Positions 1 through 7,360 of a stretch of 7,360 nt of DNA are shown here, one piece after another. The notes under the pieces were generated by a model. That model was given only the letters and a program-made list of their open reading frames with translations. It did not search any database and was not told the DNA's origin. Made by a program: the position numbers and the translations under genes. The first letter of the stretch is position 1. Each line of letters opens with the position of its first letter. The stretch is from an uncultured Methylobacter sp. (lineage in GTDB: Bacteria; Pseudomonadota; Gammaproteobacteria; Methylococcales; Methylomonadaceae), in NCBI GenBank assembly GCA_903831545.1, contig CAIKYI010000528.1:1-7360 (forward strand). Direction: 5' to 3'.

Positions 1-1
1 T

Positions 2-121
2 GAATTTGGCAAACTGGAGTTGTTTTCGCTTAAGGATATTATCCCGGAAGGTTGGGAAGCTGCCCAACGCATTCATTTTGCAGATGGCGGTTTGGTCGAT
101 CAGATTTATAAAAAAGAATAA
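2..121 (+). CDS. sbp: Sulfate-binding periplasmic protein, C-terminal fragment (5' end outside window)
   Basis: This is the last 39 codons of a periplasmic solute-binding protein, ending in TAA at 119-121. The frame reads through segments such as FSLKDIIPEGWEAAQRIHF and then ADGGLVDQIYKKE. It closely resembles the end of Escherichia coli Sbp, which has a GGW-KAQKTHFADGGTFDQIY ending. The family delivers sulfate (or thiosulfate, for CysP) to the CysTWA importer. The binding-site residues and signal peptide lie upstream and cannot be examined. The sbp versus cysP assignment rests on this tail alone, so the family is firm and the exact symbol less so. It is separated from cysT by a 163-bp gap occupied by palindromic repeats. 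Confidence 0.85.
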   Translation, partial: EFGKLELFSLKDIIPEGWEAAQRIHFADGGLVDQIYKKE

Positions 122-138
122 GTTAAATAATAAAAAAT

Positions 139-264
139 GTAGGTCGGGTTACGACTGCATGGATGCAGAAGGTAGAGCAATGCAGGAGCTATTGCCGAGC
201 GATAGCGTAACCCGACAATCGAAGCCAATAAGTCGGGTTAAGGCTAGCGCCTAACCCGACCTAC
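139..264. repeat. REP-like palindromic repeat mosaic between sbp and cysT
   Basis: The outer ends are a perfect 13-bp inverted repeat: GTAGGTCGGGTTA at 139-151 and TAACCCGACCTAC at 252-264. Inner copies of the same core lie at 206-216 (CGTAACCCGAC) and 232-240 (GTCGGGTTA), so two hairpin units sit head to tail: 142-216 and 232-260. The first unit has an unusually long loop, which itself contains small palindromes (CTGCAT at 155-160 with ATGCAG at 163-168; GCAAT at 177-181 with ATTGC at 191-195). The organisation is that of REP/BIME intergenic elements, which are normally mobilised by REP-associated tyrosine transposases. No such transposase gene is in the window. The element may form mRNA hairpins between sbp and cysT and lower downstream expression, which is inference. 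Confidence 0.8.
232..260. repeat. Compact hairpin unit of the REP-like element
   Basis: GTCGGGTTA at 232-240 pairs perfectly with TAACCCGAC at 252-260, and GGC (242-244) pairs with GCC (249-251). This leaves a 4-nt TAGC loop and one bulged A at 241. No T-run follows, so it is a REP-type hairpin and not an intrinsic terminator. Confidence 0.75.
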
Positions 265-284
265 GTGATTAAGTAGGTCAGGTC

Positions 285-1112
285 ATGTCACAAAATAGTA
301 TTATGCCGGGTTTTCGCCCGACCATCGGGTTTACCGTGGTCTATTTAAGCCTGGTGGTTTTAATTCCGCTCAGTACACTGGTGTTTAAAAGTTTCCAGCT
401 AAATTGGGATGATTACGTTCATATCATCACCAACAAGCGGGTGTTGTCTTCGTTTAGAGTGAGTTTTACTACAGCGTTGGCTGCTTCATTAATCGCCAGT
501 TTCTTTGGCTTTATTGTCGCCTGGGTGTTGGTTCGTTATTCGTTTTTTGGAAAACGTTTTTTTCATGCGCTAATCGACTTTCCCTTTGCCCTGCCGACAG
601 CAGTTGCCGGTATTGTGTTGGCGACTGTTTTTCAGCCCAGCGGTTTTTTGGGTAAATTACTGATTGACACCCTTGGTGTACAGGTCGCTTTCAAGCCCTT
701 GGGCATTGTCATGGCGCTGATTTTTATCAGCATCCCCTTTGTCGTACGTACCGTCGAACCGGTATTACTGGAATTTGAAACTTCCATGGAAGAAGCGGCC
801 TCCAGTCTGGGTGCTACACGTTTACAGGTATTTTTAAAAGTCATATTTCCGAATGTGTTCCCTGCATTACTGACCGGTTTTGCCTTGTCTTTTGCGCGAG
901 GCGTAGGCGAATATGGCTCGGTTATTTTTATTGCGGGCAATCTGCCATATGTATCCGAAATTGTACCGTTATTGATTGTCACCAAACTGGAACAGTTCGA
1001 TATTCAAGGCGCAACAGCCATCGCCCTAACGATGCTGGTCATTTCATTTCTGTTACTTTTATTGATTAACATGCTGCAATATTGGGTGCGCAAGCGCTCC
1101 GGACAATTATGA
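285..1112 (+). CDS. cysT: Sulfate/thiosulfate ABC transporter permease CysT (CysU)
   Basis: This inner-membrane permease of the sulfate importer pairs with CysW to form the translocation path. The 275-residue length fits the family (E. coli CysU 277). About six hydrophobic segments are visible, near residues 17-37, 63-85, 98-118, 137-157, 191-216 and 245-266. The EAA loop that docks on the ATPase lies at about 169-189 (EEAASSLGA, then FPN). Family-typical stretches include [12 protein letters not shown] (about 99-109), SIPFVVRT and [12 protein letters not shown]. The ATG at 285 has a TAGG ribosome-binding site at 274-277 with 7 nt spacing. An in-frame ATG at 303 is a weaker alternative with no comparable site. 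The stop overlaps the cysW ribosome-binding site, indicating translational coupling. Confidence 0.96.
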   Translation: MSQNSIMPGFRPTIGFTVVYLSLVVLIPLSTLVFKSFQLNWDDYVHIITNKRVLSSFRVSFTTALAASLIASFFGFIVAWVLVRYSFFGKRFFHALIDFPFALPTAVAGIVLATVFQPSGFLGKLLIDTLGVQVAFKPLGIVMALIFISIPFVVRTVEPVLLEFETSMEEAASSLGATRLQVFLKVIFPNVFPALLTGFALSFARGVGEYGSVIFIAGNLPYVSEIVPLLIVTKLEQFDIQGATAIALTMLVISFLLLLLINMLQYWVRKRSGQL

Positions 1113-1115
1113 GGA
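1111..1115 (+). promoter_or_regulatory. cysW ribosome-binding site overlapping the cysT stop
   Basis: GAGGA begins inside the TGA stop of cysT (1110-1112) and sits 7 nt before the cysW ATG at 1123. This arrangement supports co-translation of the two permeases from one mRNA. Confidence 0.8.
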
Positions 1116-1122
1116 TAATGCC

Positions 1123-1992
1123 ATGAACGCAACCGCCCAACCTATAAATCCAGGCAAGTTAGTTGAACGTCATCAACTGGCTGTGCAAGATCCTGACTGG
1201 GTCAGATGGAGTTTGATTGTCATAGCATTAAGCTTTATCAGTTTATTTATTTGTTTGCCTTTAGGTCTGGTTATTTTCAAAGCTTTTTCCAAAGGTTTAG
1301 AGGCCTACTGGTCCGCTTTAGCGCAACCCGACACACTGGCGGCAATCAGACTGACTTTATTGACGGCCGTGGTCACCGTGCCTTTAAACACCGTTTTTGG
1401 TGTCGCTGCCGCCTGGGCCATTACCCGCTTTGATTTTAAAGGTAAAAGTTTTTTGACCACGCTAATCGACTTGCCGTTTTCTGTGTCCCCGGTTATTTCA
1501 GGTTTGATTTTTGTGCTGTTGTTTGGCGCCGAAGGTTGGTTTGGCGATTGGCTAATCGAGCATGATATAAAAATTATCTTTGCGGCTCCGGGCATTATTC
1601 TGGCAACTTTGTTTATTACTTTTCCCTTTGTTGCAAGGCAGCTGATTCCGTTGATGCAGGAAATGGGCAATCAGGAAGAAGAAGCAGCCTTGTCCTTGGG
1701 CGCGAGTGGCTGGAAAATGTTTTGGTCTGTGACCCTGCCCAATATCAAATGGGCTTTGCTGTATGGCGTGCTGCTGTGTAATGCGAGAGCAATGGGCGAG
1801 TTTGGCGCGGTTTCGGTGGTTTCCGGACATATTCGCGGCCTGACCAATACCCTGCCGTTACATGTCGAAGTCAATTATAACGAATACAACATTGTCGGTG
1901 CCTTTGCCGGCGCTTCGATTCTGGCCGCTTTGGCCATTGTGACCCTTATTTTAAAAACAGCTTTGGAATGGAAGAGCGAGGCAGAGAGGTAA
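1123..1992 (+). CDS. cysW: Sulfate/thiosulfate ABC transporter permease CysW
   Basis: This is the second membrane subunit of the sulfate importer. It has 289 residues against 291 in E. coli CysW. A hydrophilic N-terminal stretch of about 28 residues precedes hydrophobic segments near 29-53, 78-101, 115-134, 153-173, 209-233 and 256-280. The EAA loop is at about 185-206 ([16 protein letters not shown], then TLPN). CysW-typical segments include [13 protein letters not shown] (115-127), [10 protein letters not shown] and [19 protein letters not shown] (221-239), followed by TLPLHVEV. The start is fixed by the GAGGA site. The gene ends at TAA 1990-1992 and is followed by a 184-bp gap carrying a long hairpin before cysA. 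Confidence 0.96.
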   Translation: MNATAQPINPGKLVERHQLAVQDPDWVRWSLIVIALSFISLFICLPLGLVIFKAFSKGLEAYWSALAQPDTLAAIRLTLLTAVVTVPLNTVFGVAAAWAITRFDFKGKSFLTTLIDLPFSVSPVISGLIFVLLFGAEGWFGDWLIEHDIKIIFAAPGIILATLFITFPFVARQLIPLMQEMGNQEEEAALSLGASGWKMFWSVTLPNIKWALLYGVLLCNARAMGEFGAVSVVSGHIRGLTNTLPLHVEVNYNEYNIVGAFAGASILAALAIVTLILKTALEWKSEAER

Positions 1993-2003
1993 AGGATTAA
2001 GCC
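1992..2003 (+). repeat. 12-bp direct repeat, copy 1 (second copy at 3227-3238)
   Basis: AAGGATTAAGCC lies at 1992-2003, starting at the last base of the cysW stop, and is repeated exactly at 3227-3238, 6 nt after the cysA stop. The first seven bases, AAGGATT, recur at 4206-4212 after the cysB stop. The role is unknown; it may be the trace of a small duplication or a degenerate intergenic repeat. Confidence 0.5.
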
Positions 2004-2027
2004 AATCCTATGCCTTTTTAACTTAAT

Positions 2028-2141
2028 GATGAAGGTTGAAATAACGATAGGATGTGCCGAGCAACGAGGCGCATCGGGTCGCGAAAGATGCGCCTCCTGT
2101 CGTCGGCACATCCTGTAGATCTTATCACTTCAACTTTCATC
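2028..2141. repeat. Long imperfect inverted repeat (second palindromic family) between cysW and cysA
   Basis: Three nested arms pair. GATGAAGGTTGAA (2028-2040) pairs with TTCAACTTTCATC (2129-2141) with one G:T. AGGATGTGCCGA (2049-2060) pairs perfectly with TCGGCACATCCT (2103-2114). GAGGCGCATC (2066-2075) pairs perfectly with GATGCGCCTC (2087-2096), leaving an 11-nt loop. The core sequence is unrelated to the GTCGGGTTA family at 139-264, so it belongs to a different repeat family. It lacks a T-run on its 3' side and lies inside what should be one transcription unit. It could act as an mRNA-stability or partial-polarity element, which is inference. Confidence 0.8.
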
Positions 2142-2166
2142 TTTTGCCTTTCGTCTATATTAATTT

Positions 2167-2170
2167 AGGA
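2167..2170 (+). promoter_or_regulatory. cysA ribosome-binding site that fixes the start at 2177
   Basis: AGGA followed by a 6-nt A run precedes the ATG at 2177. It selects this start over an in-frame upstream ATG at 2054 that would read 41 extra codons through the hairpin repeat. Confidence 0.75.
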
Positions 2171-2176
2171 AAAAAA

Positions 2177-3220
2177 ATGAGCATTTTACTTTCAAACATC
2201 AGTAAAAAATTTGGCGCGTTTTCCGCGCTGGATAATATTAATCTGGAAATTCCGGAAGGCGAATTGGTAGCCTTGCTCGGCCCTTCCGGCTGCGGAAAAA
2301 CCACATTGCTGCGCATTATTGCCGGACTTGAACGCGCCGATCAGGGACGTATTTTAATCAGCGGCCAGGATCGAACCGAACATGATGTCAGTAAACGCGG
2401 CATCGGCTTTGTATTTCAGCATTATGCGCTGTTCAGACACATGACGGTGTTTGAAAATGTGGCGTTCGGCTTGCGGGTCAAGCCACGCCGCGACAGGCCG
2501 AGCAATGAAGTCATCGCTAAAAAAGTTCACGCCCTGCTGGAGTTGGTGCAACTCGACTGGCTACATGACCGCTACCCCGACCAATTATCGGGTGGCCAGC
2601 GGCAGCGTATTGCTTTGGCGCGCGCGCTTGCTGTTGAACCTTCGGTATTGTTGCTTGATGAACCGTTTGGTGCGCTGGATGCCAGTGTGCGTAAAGACTT
2701 GCGGCAATGGTTGCGCAACTTGCATCATGATTTGAATGTCACCAGTATTTTTGTCACCCACGACCAGGAAGAAGCCATGGAAGTCGCCAGCCAGGTGGTG
2801 GTGCTTAATCATGGAAAGATAGAACAGCAAGGAGCGCCCAGCGAAATTTATGACCATCCGTCCAACGCTTTTGTCTCCGGTTTTATCGGGCAGACCAATG
2901 TTTTTAATCTGGAACATCAGGACACGGACTGGCTGCAAACGGCGGGACTGTCAACTTTGCAGCAGCAAGGCAAGATCGTGCATGTTCGGCCTCATGATAT
3001 TGTTATTGAAAAATCAGCCCTAGATAGCGATGCGTTTGTCACCCTGAAAGACTGGCAACACCTGGGCGCTTTAATTCGTATTGAATTGGTTAAAAACAGC
3101 GTTAACGGACAACCGGCCAGCGTATATGCCGAAATGCCCAATGAACAGTTTAAACGGTTGCATTTGAACAAAGGTGATAAAGTTGATTTAAAAATCCGTC
3201 ATGCGCACTGGTTTCATTGA
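2177..3220 (+). CDS. cysA: Sulfate/thiosulfate import ATP-binding protein CysA
   Basis: This cytoplasmic ATPase powers the CysT/CysW channel. Taken from ATG 2177 the protein has 347 residues, slightly shorter than E. coli CysA (365). The nucleotide-binding domain is complete: Walker [10 protein letters not shown] at 35-43, Q-loop Gln81, signature LSGGQ at 137-141, Walker B LLLDEP with Asp161/Glu162, D-loop GALD at 165-168, and switch His195 (VTHDQEEA). A C-terminal TOBE-like domain covers about 268-345, including VRPHDIVIE (270-278), as in CysA/MalK-type importers. The chosen start gives the normal N-terminus [13 protein letters not shown]. Translation from 2054 would add unrelated residues encoded by the repeat. 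It lies 184 bp after cysW in the same orientation and completes the importer. Confidence 0.95.
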   Translation: MSILLSNISKKFGAFSALDNINLEIPEGELVALLGPSGCGKTTLLRIIAGLERADQGRILISGQDRTEHDVSKRGIGFVFQHYALFRHMTVFENVAFGLRVKPRRDRPSNEVIAKKVHALLELVQLDWLHDRYPDQLSGGQRQRIALARALAVEPSVLLLDEPFGALDASVRKDLRQWLRNLHHDLNVTSIFVTHDQEEAMEVASQVVVLNHGKIEQQGAPSEIYDHPSNAFVSGFIGQTNVFNLEHQDTDWLQTAGLSTLQQQGKIVHVRPHDIVIEKSALDSDAFVTLKDWQHLGALIRIELVKNSVNGQPASVYAEMPNEQFKRLHLNKGDKVDLKIRHAHWFH

Positions 3221-3226
3221 TTTATC

Positions 3227-3238
3227 AAGGATTAAGCC
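3227..3238 (+). repeat. 12-bp direct repeat, copy 2
   Basis: This is an exact second copy of AAGGATTAAGCC (first copy 1992-2003), here just downstream of the cysA stop and upstream of the LysR-type gene. Confidence 0.5.
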
Positions 3239-3247
3239 TGTGTCTGC

Positions 3248-3260
3248 CAAATTCAATTTG
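3248..3260. promoter_or_regulatory. Perfect 13-bp palindrome upstream of the cysB-like gene, possible operator
   Basis: CAAATT-C-AATTTG is a perfect AT-rich palindrome with a central C, 31 nt before the ATG of the LysR-type regulator. LysR proteins commonly bind dyad-symmetric sites near their own promoters, so an autoregulatory site is possible. The sequence alone does not show binding, and AT-rich palindromes of this size also occur by chance. Confidence 0.3.
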
Positions 3261-3274
3261 TTAGAAATAATCGA

Positions 3275-3280
3275 AAGGAA
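3275..3280 (+). promoter_or_regulatory. Ribosome-binding site of the cysB-like gene
   Basis: AAGGAA lies 11 nt before the ATG at 3292. The spacing is somewhat long, but no other start nearby gives the conserved LysR N-terminus. Confidence 0.6.
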
Positions 3281-3291
3281 AGCTTCGCGCC

Positions 3292-4197
3292 ATGAATTTA
3301 AGTCAGATTGAATTACTTAGAATTCTTCAGGAAAATGATTTCAGCCTTTCAAAAGCCGCCGAAAAAATGCACATCGTACAATCGGCAGTCAGTCGGCAAT
3401 TACAGCTATTTGAGGCTGAACTGGGTTCACCTGTTTATGAAAGACAGGGTAAACGGCTGATAGGCTTAACCTCTTTGGGTGAGCGTATCATGGAACAGGT
3501 TGCGACCATTAATCTGGCCAAAAACAATATCCAGACCATAGCCGCCGATTATATAGACTCGAACCAGGGTGTTTTGCACATCGCAACCACCCACACCCAA
3601 GCCAAGTATTTTTTACCGAAACCCATTTTGAGGTTTAGAGAAAAATATCCGGGGGTCAGAATTTATATGATAGAAGCCTCGCCCGAACAACTGATTAATA
3701 AACTGCACAGTCGAAATGCAGATATCGCCATCTGCACGGAAAAAGTGTCTGAAGATATCGATTTGGTCGTTAAACCTTGCTACGAATGGCATCATGCCGT
3801 AGTGGTGCCAAAAGATCATCCGTTGAGTGTTGGCAAGATTACTCTTGAGCGGTTGGCTTCATATCCAATACTGACCTACAGCTTTGGATTTACCGGTCGC
3901 TCAAATATTGAGATTGCCCTTAAAAATACCGGTATGGAACTGGATGTAATCCTGTCAGCGGCAGATACCGACGTGATTAAAACCTATGTTCGACTAGGAA
4001 TGGGCGTTGGCATTATTGCGGGCATGGCTTATGACCCGCTGATGGATCAGGATTTGATTGCGAGAGATTTATCACCACTGATTCCCAGCTCAAAAACCAA
4101 GATCGCCTATCTTAAAAACAACTACTTGCCTTTATATACGCAACACTTTATTGATGAACTGCAGGTTGCGGCAACAGAAATGCGTGTTGCACAATAG
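3292..4197 (+). CDS. cysB: LysR-type transcriptional regulator of the CysB/Cbl family
   Basis: This is a DNA-binding regulator expected to control sulfur assimilation genes. It has 301 residues, shorter than E. coli CysB (324), with the C-terminal tail missing. The N-terminal helix-turn-helix spans about 1-60 (SKAAEKMHIVQSAVSRQLQLFE at 20-41). The effector domain has CysB signatures: ATTHTQAKY (98-106), FGFTGRS (198-204) and TDVIKTYVRLGMGVG (226-240). The sulfate-contacting residues I recall from the Klebsiella CysB structure are all present: Thr100, Thr102, Gln103, Thr149, Trp166 and the Thr of FGFTGR (Thr201 here). It lies 71 bp after cysA in the same direction, whereas in E. coli cysB is unlinked to the transporter, so local control of this operon is likely. 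CysB and its paralogue Cbl are not separable by eye. Confidence 0.88.
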   Translation: MNLSQIELLRILQENDFSLSKAAEKMHIVQSAVSRQLQLFEAELGSPVYERQGKRLIGLTSLGERIMEQVATINLAKNNIQTIAADYIDSNQGVLHIATTHTQAKYFLPKPILRFREKYPGVRIYMIEASPEQLINKLHSRNADIAICTEKVSEDIDLVVKPCYEWHHAVVVPKDHPLSVGKITLERLASYPILTYSFGFTGRSNIEIALKNTGMELDVILSAADTDVIKTYVRLGMGVGIIAGMAYDPLMDQDLIARDLSPLIPSSKTKIAYLKNNYLPLYTQHFIDELQVAATEMRVAQ

Positions 4198-4228
4198 CCG
4201 GATTTAAGGATTCCGATACCCTGGCACG

Positions 4229-6373
<2,145 letters not shown>

Positions 6374-6381
6374 GTCTTGGA

Positions 6382-6385
6382 CTCC
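6382..6385 (-). promoter_or_regulatory. Ribosome-binding site of the PAS kinase
   Basis: On the minus strand GGAG lies 8 nt before the ATG at 6373, supporting this start for the kinase. Confidence 0.65.
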
Positions 6386-6418
6386 GAAAAATGCAATTCT
6401 GCAAATTCTAATTTTTTT

Positions 6419-6446
6419 ATTGTACGCAAGTTTATTGCAAATACAA
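6419..6446 (-). promoter_or_regulatory. Candidate sigma70-type promoter for the kinase gene
   Basis: On the minus strand TTGTAT (6441-6446) and TACAAT (6419-6424) are separated by 16 nt, resembling -35 and -10 boxes, about 45 nt before the kinase start. The boxes lie within an imperfect dyad: ATTGTA and GCAA at 6419-6429, facing TTGC and TACAA at 6435-6446. The dyad could be an operator, but no regulator can be named. This is a sequence match only. Confidence 0.4.
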
Positions 6447-6465
6447 CAATTATAATATGGTGTGC

Positions 6466-6996
6466 TTAAAGCCCAACGATCACTGTTTTTCTGCCATTAA
6501 TAATCCTGTCTCGCGACTGAATAATACCAAGCTCAAGCAGTTTTTTTACGTCATCATAAACACGGCGATAATTACGCTTCATACGCTTGGCGACTTGATA
6601 AATCGATTCGTAACCGAATTCCGAAATACAGTAAAACGTCTCTTTCTGTTTTTTGGTCAGCTTAAACCAGGCGTGTGTCGGGTTCTTCATATAGACCGTG
6701 CCACAAACCCGCCACGACCATAGAGCATCCAGGATACATTTTTTGGTGCAGGTTCGTGGGTTATCCTCCGTTAACAGGTTTCGCCAGTCAGGATAATGAG
6801 CGATAAATACCGGCGGACCAATCAACTCGACAAAGCTGCTACAGTCCATGTTTAACAGACTTTGCTTAAGCATGGCGTCGCCTCGAACATCCCTGTTTAA
6901 AACAGCTTTCTGCCAGTTTTCATAAGTCAGTTTGGGTCTGTCCCAAAAAGCAATCACGCGGGCTTCTTGCCATAATTTTACCATTAGCGGCTCCAC
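6466..6996 (-). CDS. Small protein with C-terminal winged helix-turn-helix, function unknown
   Basis: The 176 residues are read from a GTG at 6994-6996, which has GGAG 7 nt upstream (7004-7007). An ATG at 6984 (residue 5) is an alternative. Residues about 115-176 look like a winged helix: KKQKETFYCISEFG, then YQVAKRMK, a recognition-helix candidate NYRRVYDDVKKLLELG, and a strand-rich wing ending GRKTVIVGL. This fold resembles HVO_A0114-type putative DNA-binding proteins, some of which act as antitoxins, but I cannot confirm that family. The N-terminal 110 residues are rich in Trp and Cys (CTKKC at 83-87; WSWRVCG at 93-99) and match nothing I recognise. The frame stays open for 14 codons upstream of the GTG, including a protein-like YWRFDVEPLM run across it. 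The true start may therefore have been lost at the junction near 7020. The gene lies 92 bp upstream of the kinase on the same strand. Confidence 0.6.
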   Translation of the reverse strand: MEPLMVKLWQEARVIAFWDRPKLTYENWQKAVLNRDVRGDAMLKQSLLNMDCSSFVELIGPPVFIAHYPDWRNLLTEDNPRTCTKKCILDALWSWRVCGTVYMKNPTHAWFKLTKKQKETFYCISEFGYESIYQVAKRMKRNYRRVYDDVKKLLELGIIQSRDRIINGRKTVIVGL

Positions 6997-7029
6997 GTCA
7001 AATCTCCAGTACTTGATGCTGTATGTATA

Positions 7030-7360
7030 ACGCCTGTTTTAGCTAAAGAAATAGGAAATGCTGTAGTTAAAATTTTAAAAGAAATTAATAAGAATACCGT
7101 AGGACGAGCTACTAAAGAACAGGCCGGACCTAGTCCTAGTGATACAAAGTCGGAATCAGGGATAGCACAAGTTGCTGAAAGTAAAAAACCAGAAGTGTCT
7201 CAACAAGTAGGCTCCCCACAGGGTATCAAAGATACTGATTTATATTTGACAACAGATCAAAGAGATGATTTATTCTTAAAAGCAATAGCAGAAAGAAGAA
7301 AACAAAATTTATTAACAAGTGGTATAGACCTTACACCACTTGTCAATATAATAAGCGAAA
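7030..7360 (+). CDS. Unrecognised AT-rich reading frame, no visible start, runs off the window
   Basis: One + strand frame is open from 6988 to the window end, and codon use looks coding from about 7030 onward (KEIGNAVVKILKEINKNT and so on). It is lysine-, glutamate- and serine-rich, with a low-complexity polar middle (about 7112-7210) and a more structured end (DLYLTTDQRDDLFLKAIAER, then SGIDLTPLVNIIS). No in-frame ATG occurs. A GTG at 7195-7197 lacks a ribosome-binding site. The G+C content is about 34% here, well below the roughly half seen in the cys genes, which suggests a different origin. It may be a 5'-truncated gene, a mobile or phage gene, or sequence joined by misassembly. I do not recognise the family. 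Confidence 0.4.

Noticed and set aside
6..254. Possible small + strand protein overlapping the sbp end and the repeat
   Set aside because: It is out of frame with the clear sbp C-terminus and continues through REP-like palindromes; the residues have no protein character.
1993..2019. Intrinsic terminator after cysW (AGGATT/AATCCT stem, T5 at 2015-2019)
   Set aside because: The stem is only 6 bp and AT-rich, the T-run starts 5 nt after it, and termination here would cut off cysA. At most it is a weak attenuator.
2054..2176. N-terminal extension of cysA from an upstream in-frame ATG
   Set aside because: The 41 extra codons are encoded by the hairpin repeat, have no homology to CysA, and a proper ribosome-binding site precedes the ATG at 2177.
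4198..4228. Bidirectional terminator between the convergent cysB-like and kinase genes
   Set aside because: Only a 4-bp CGGA/TCCG stem (4199-4202 with 4212-4215) is present, without T-runs on either side.
6457..6723. + strand reading frame opposite the winged-helix gene
   Set aside because: The minus-strand product has a coherent winged-helix domain and a ribosome-binding site, while the + strand product looks like an antisense shadow.

Overview
The window is a bacterial chromosomal segment built around a sulfate-uptake locus. It reads sbp (only the last 39 codons), cysT, cysW, cysA and then a CysB-type LysR regulator, all on the + strand from 2 to 4197. The protein sequences are gammaproteobacterial in character: the order sbp-cysTWA matches the known ABC sulfate/thiosulfate importer. 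The GTAGGTCGGGTTA palindromes, and the style of the multi-PAS kinase, remind me of methanotrophic or sulfur-oxidising Gammaproteobacteria. That lineage guess is an impression from memory and not a demonstrated assignment.

Layout: 2-121 is the C-terminus of the periplasmic sulfate-binding protein. 122-284 is an intergenic gap filled by a REP-like palindromic repeat mosaic. 285-1112 and 1123-1992 are the two membrane permeases, 10 bp apart. 1993-2176 holds a second, unrelated long hairpin repeat. 2177-3220 is the ATPase and 3292-4197 the regulator. On the opposite strand and convergent with it, 4229-6373 is a soluble three-PAS sensor histidine kinase whose PAS1-PAS2 linker is a pure 14-unit CAG/CTG trinucleotide repeat encoding 13 alanines. 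Upstream of the kinase on the same strand, 6466-6996 encodes a small protein with a C-terminal winged helix-turn-helix. From about 7020 to the end the DNA turns AT-rich (about 34% G+C by hand count over 7021-7360) and carries an unrecognised + strand reading frame that has no visible start and runs off the window.

How the genes work together: Sbp captures sulfate in the periplasm, CysT/CysW form the channel and CysA drives it with ATP. The adjacent CysB-like protein keeps the residues that bind sulfate in the enterobacterial protein, so it is a good candidate for local control of this importer. The kinase has no response regulator beside it in the window and no evident link to sulfate. The points most worth a second look are the alanine microsatellite in the kinase, the abrupt junction near 7015-7040, and the two different palindromic repeat families lodged in the gaps of the cys operon.
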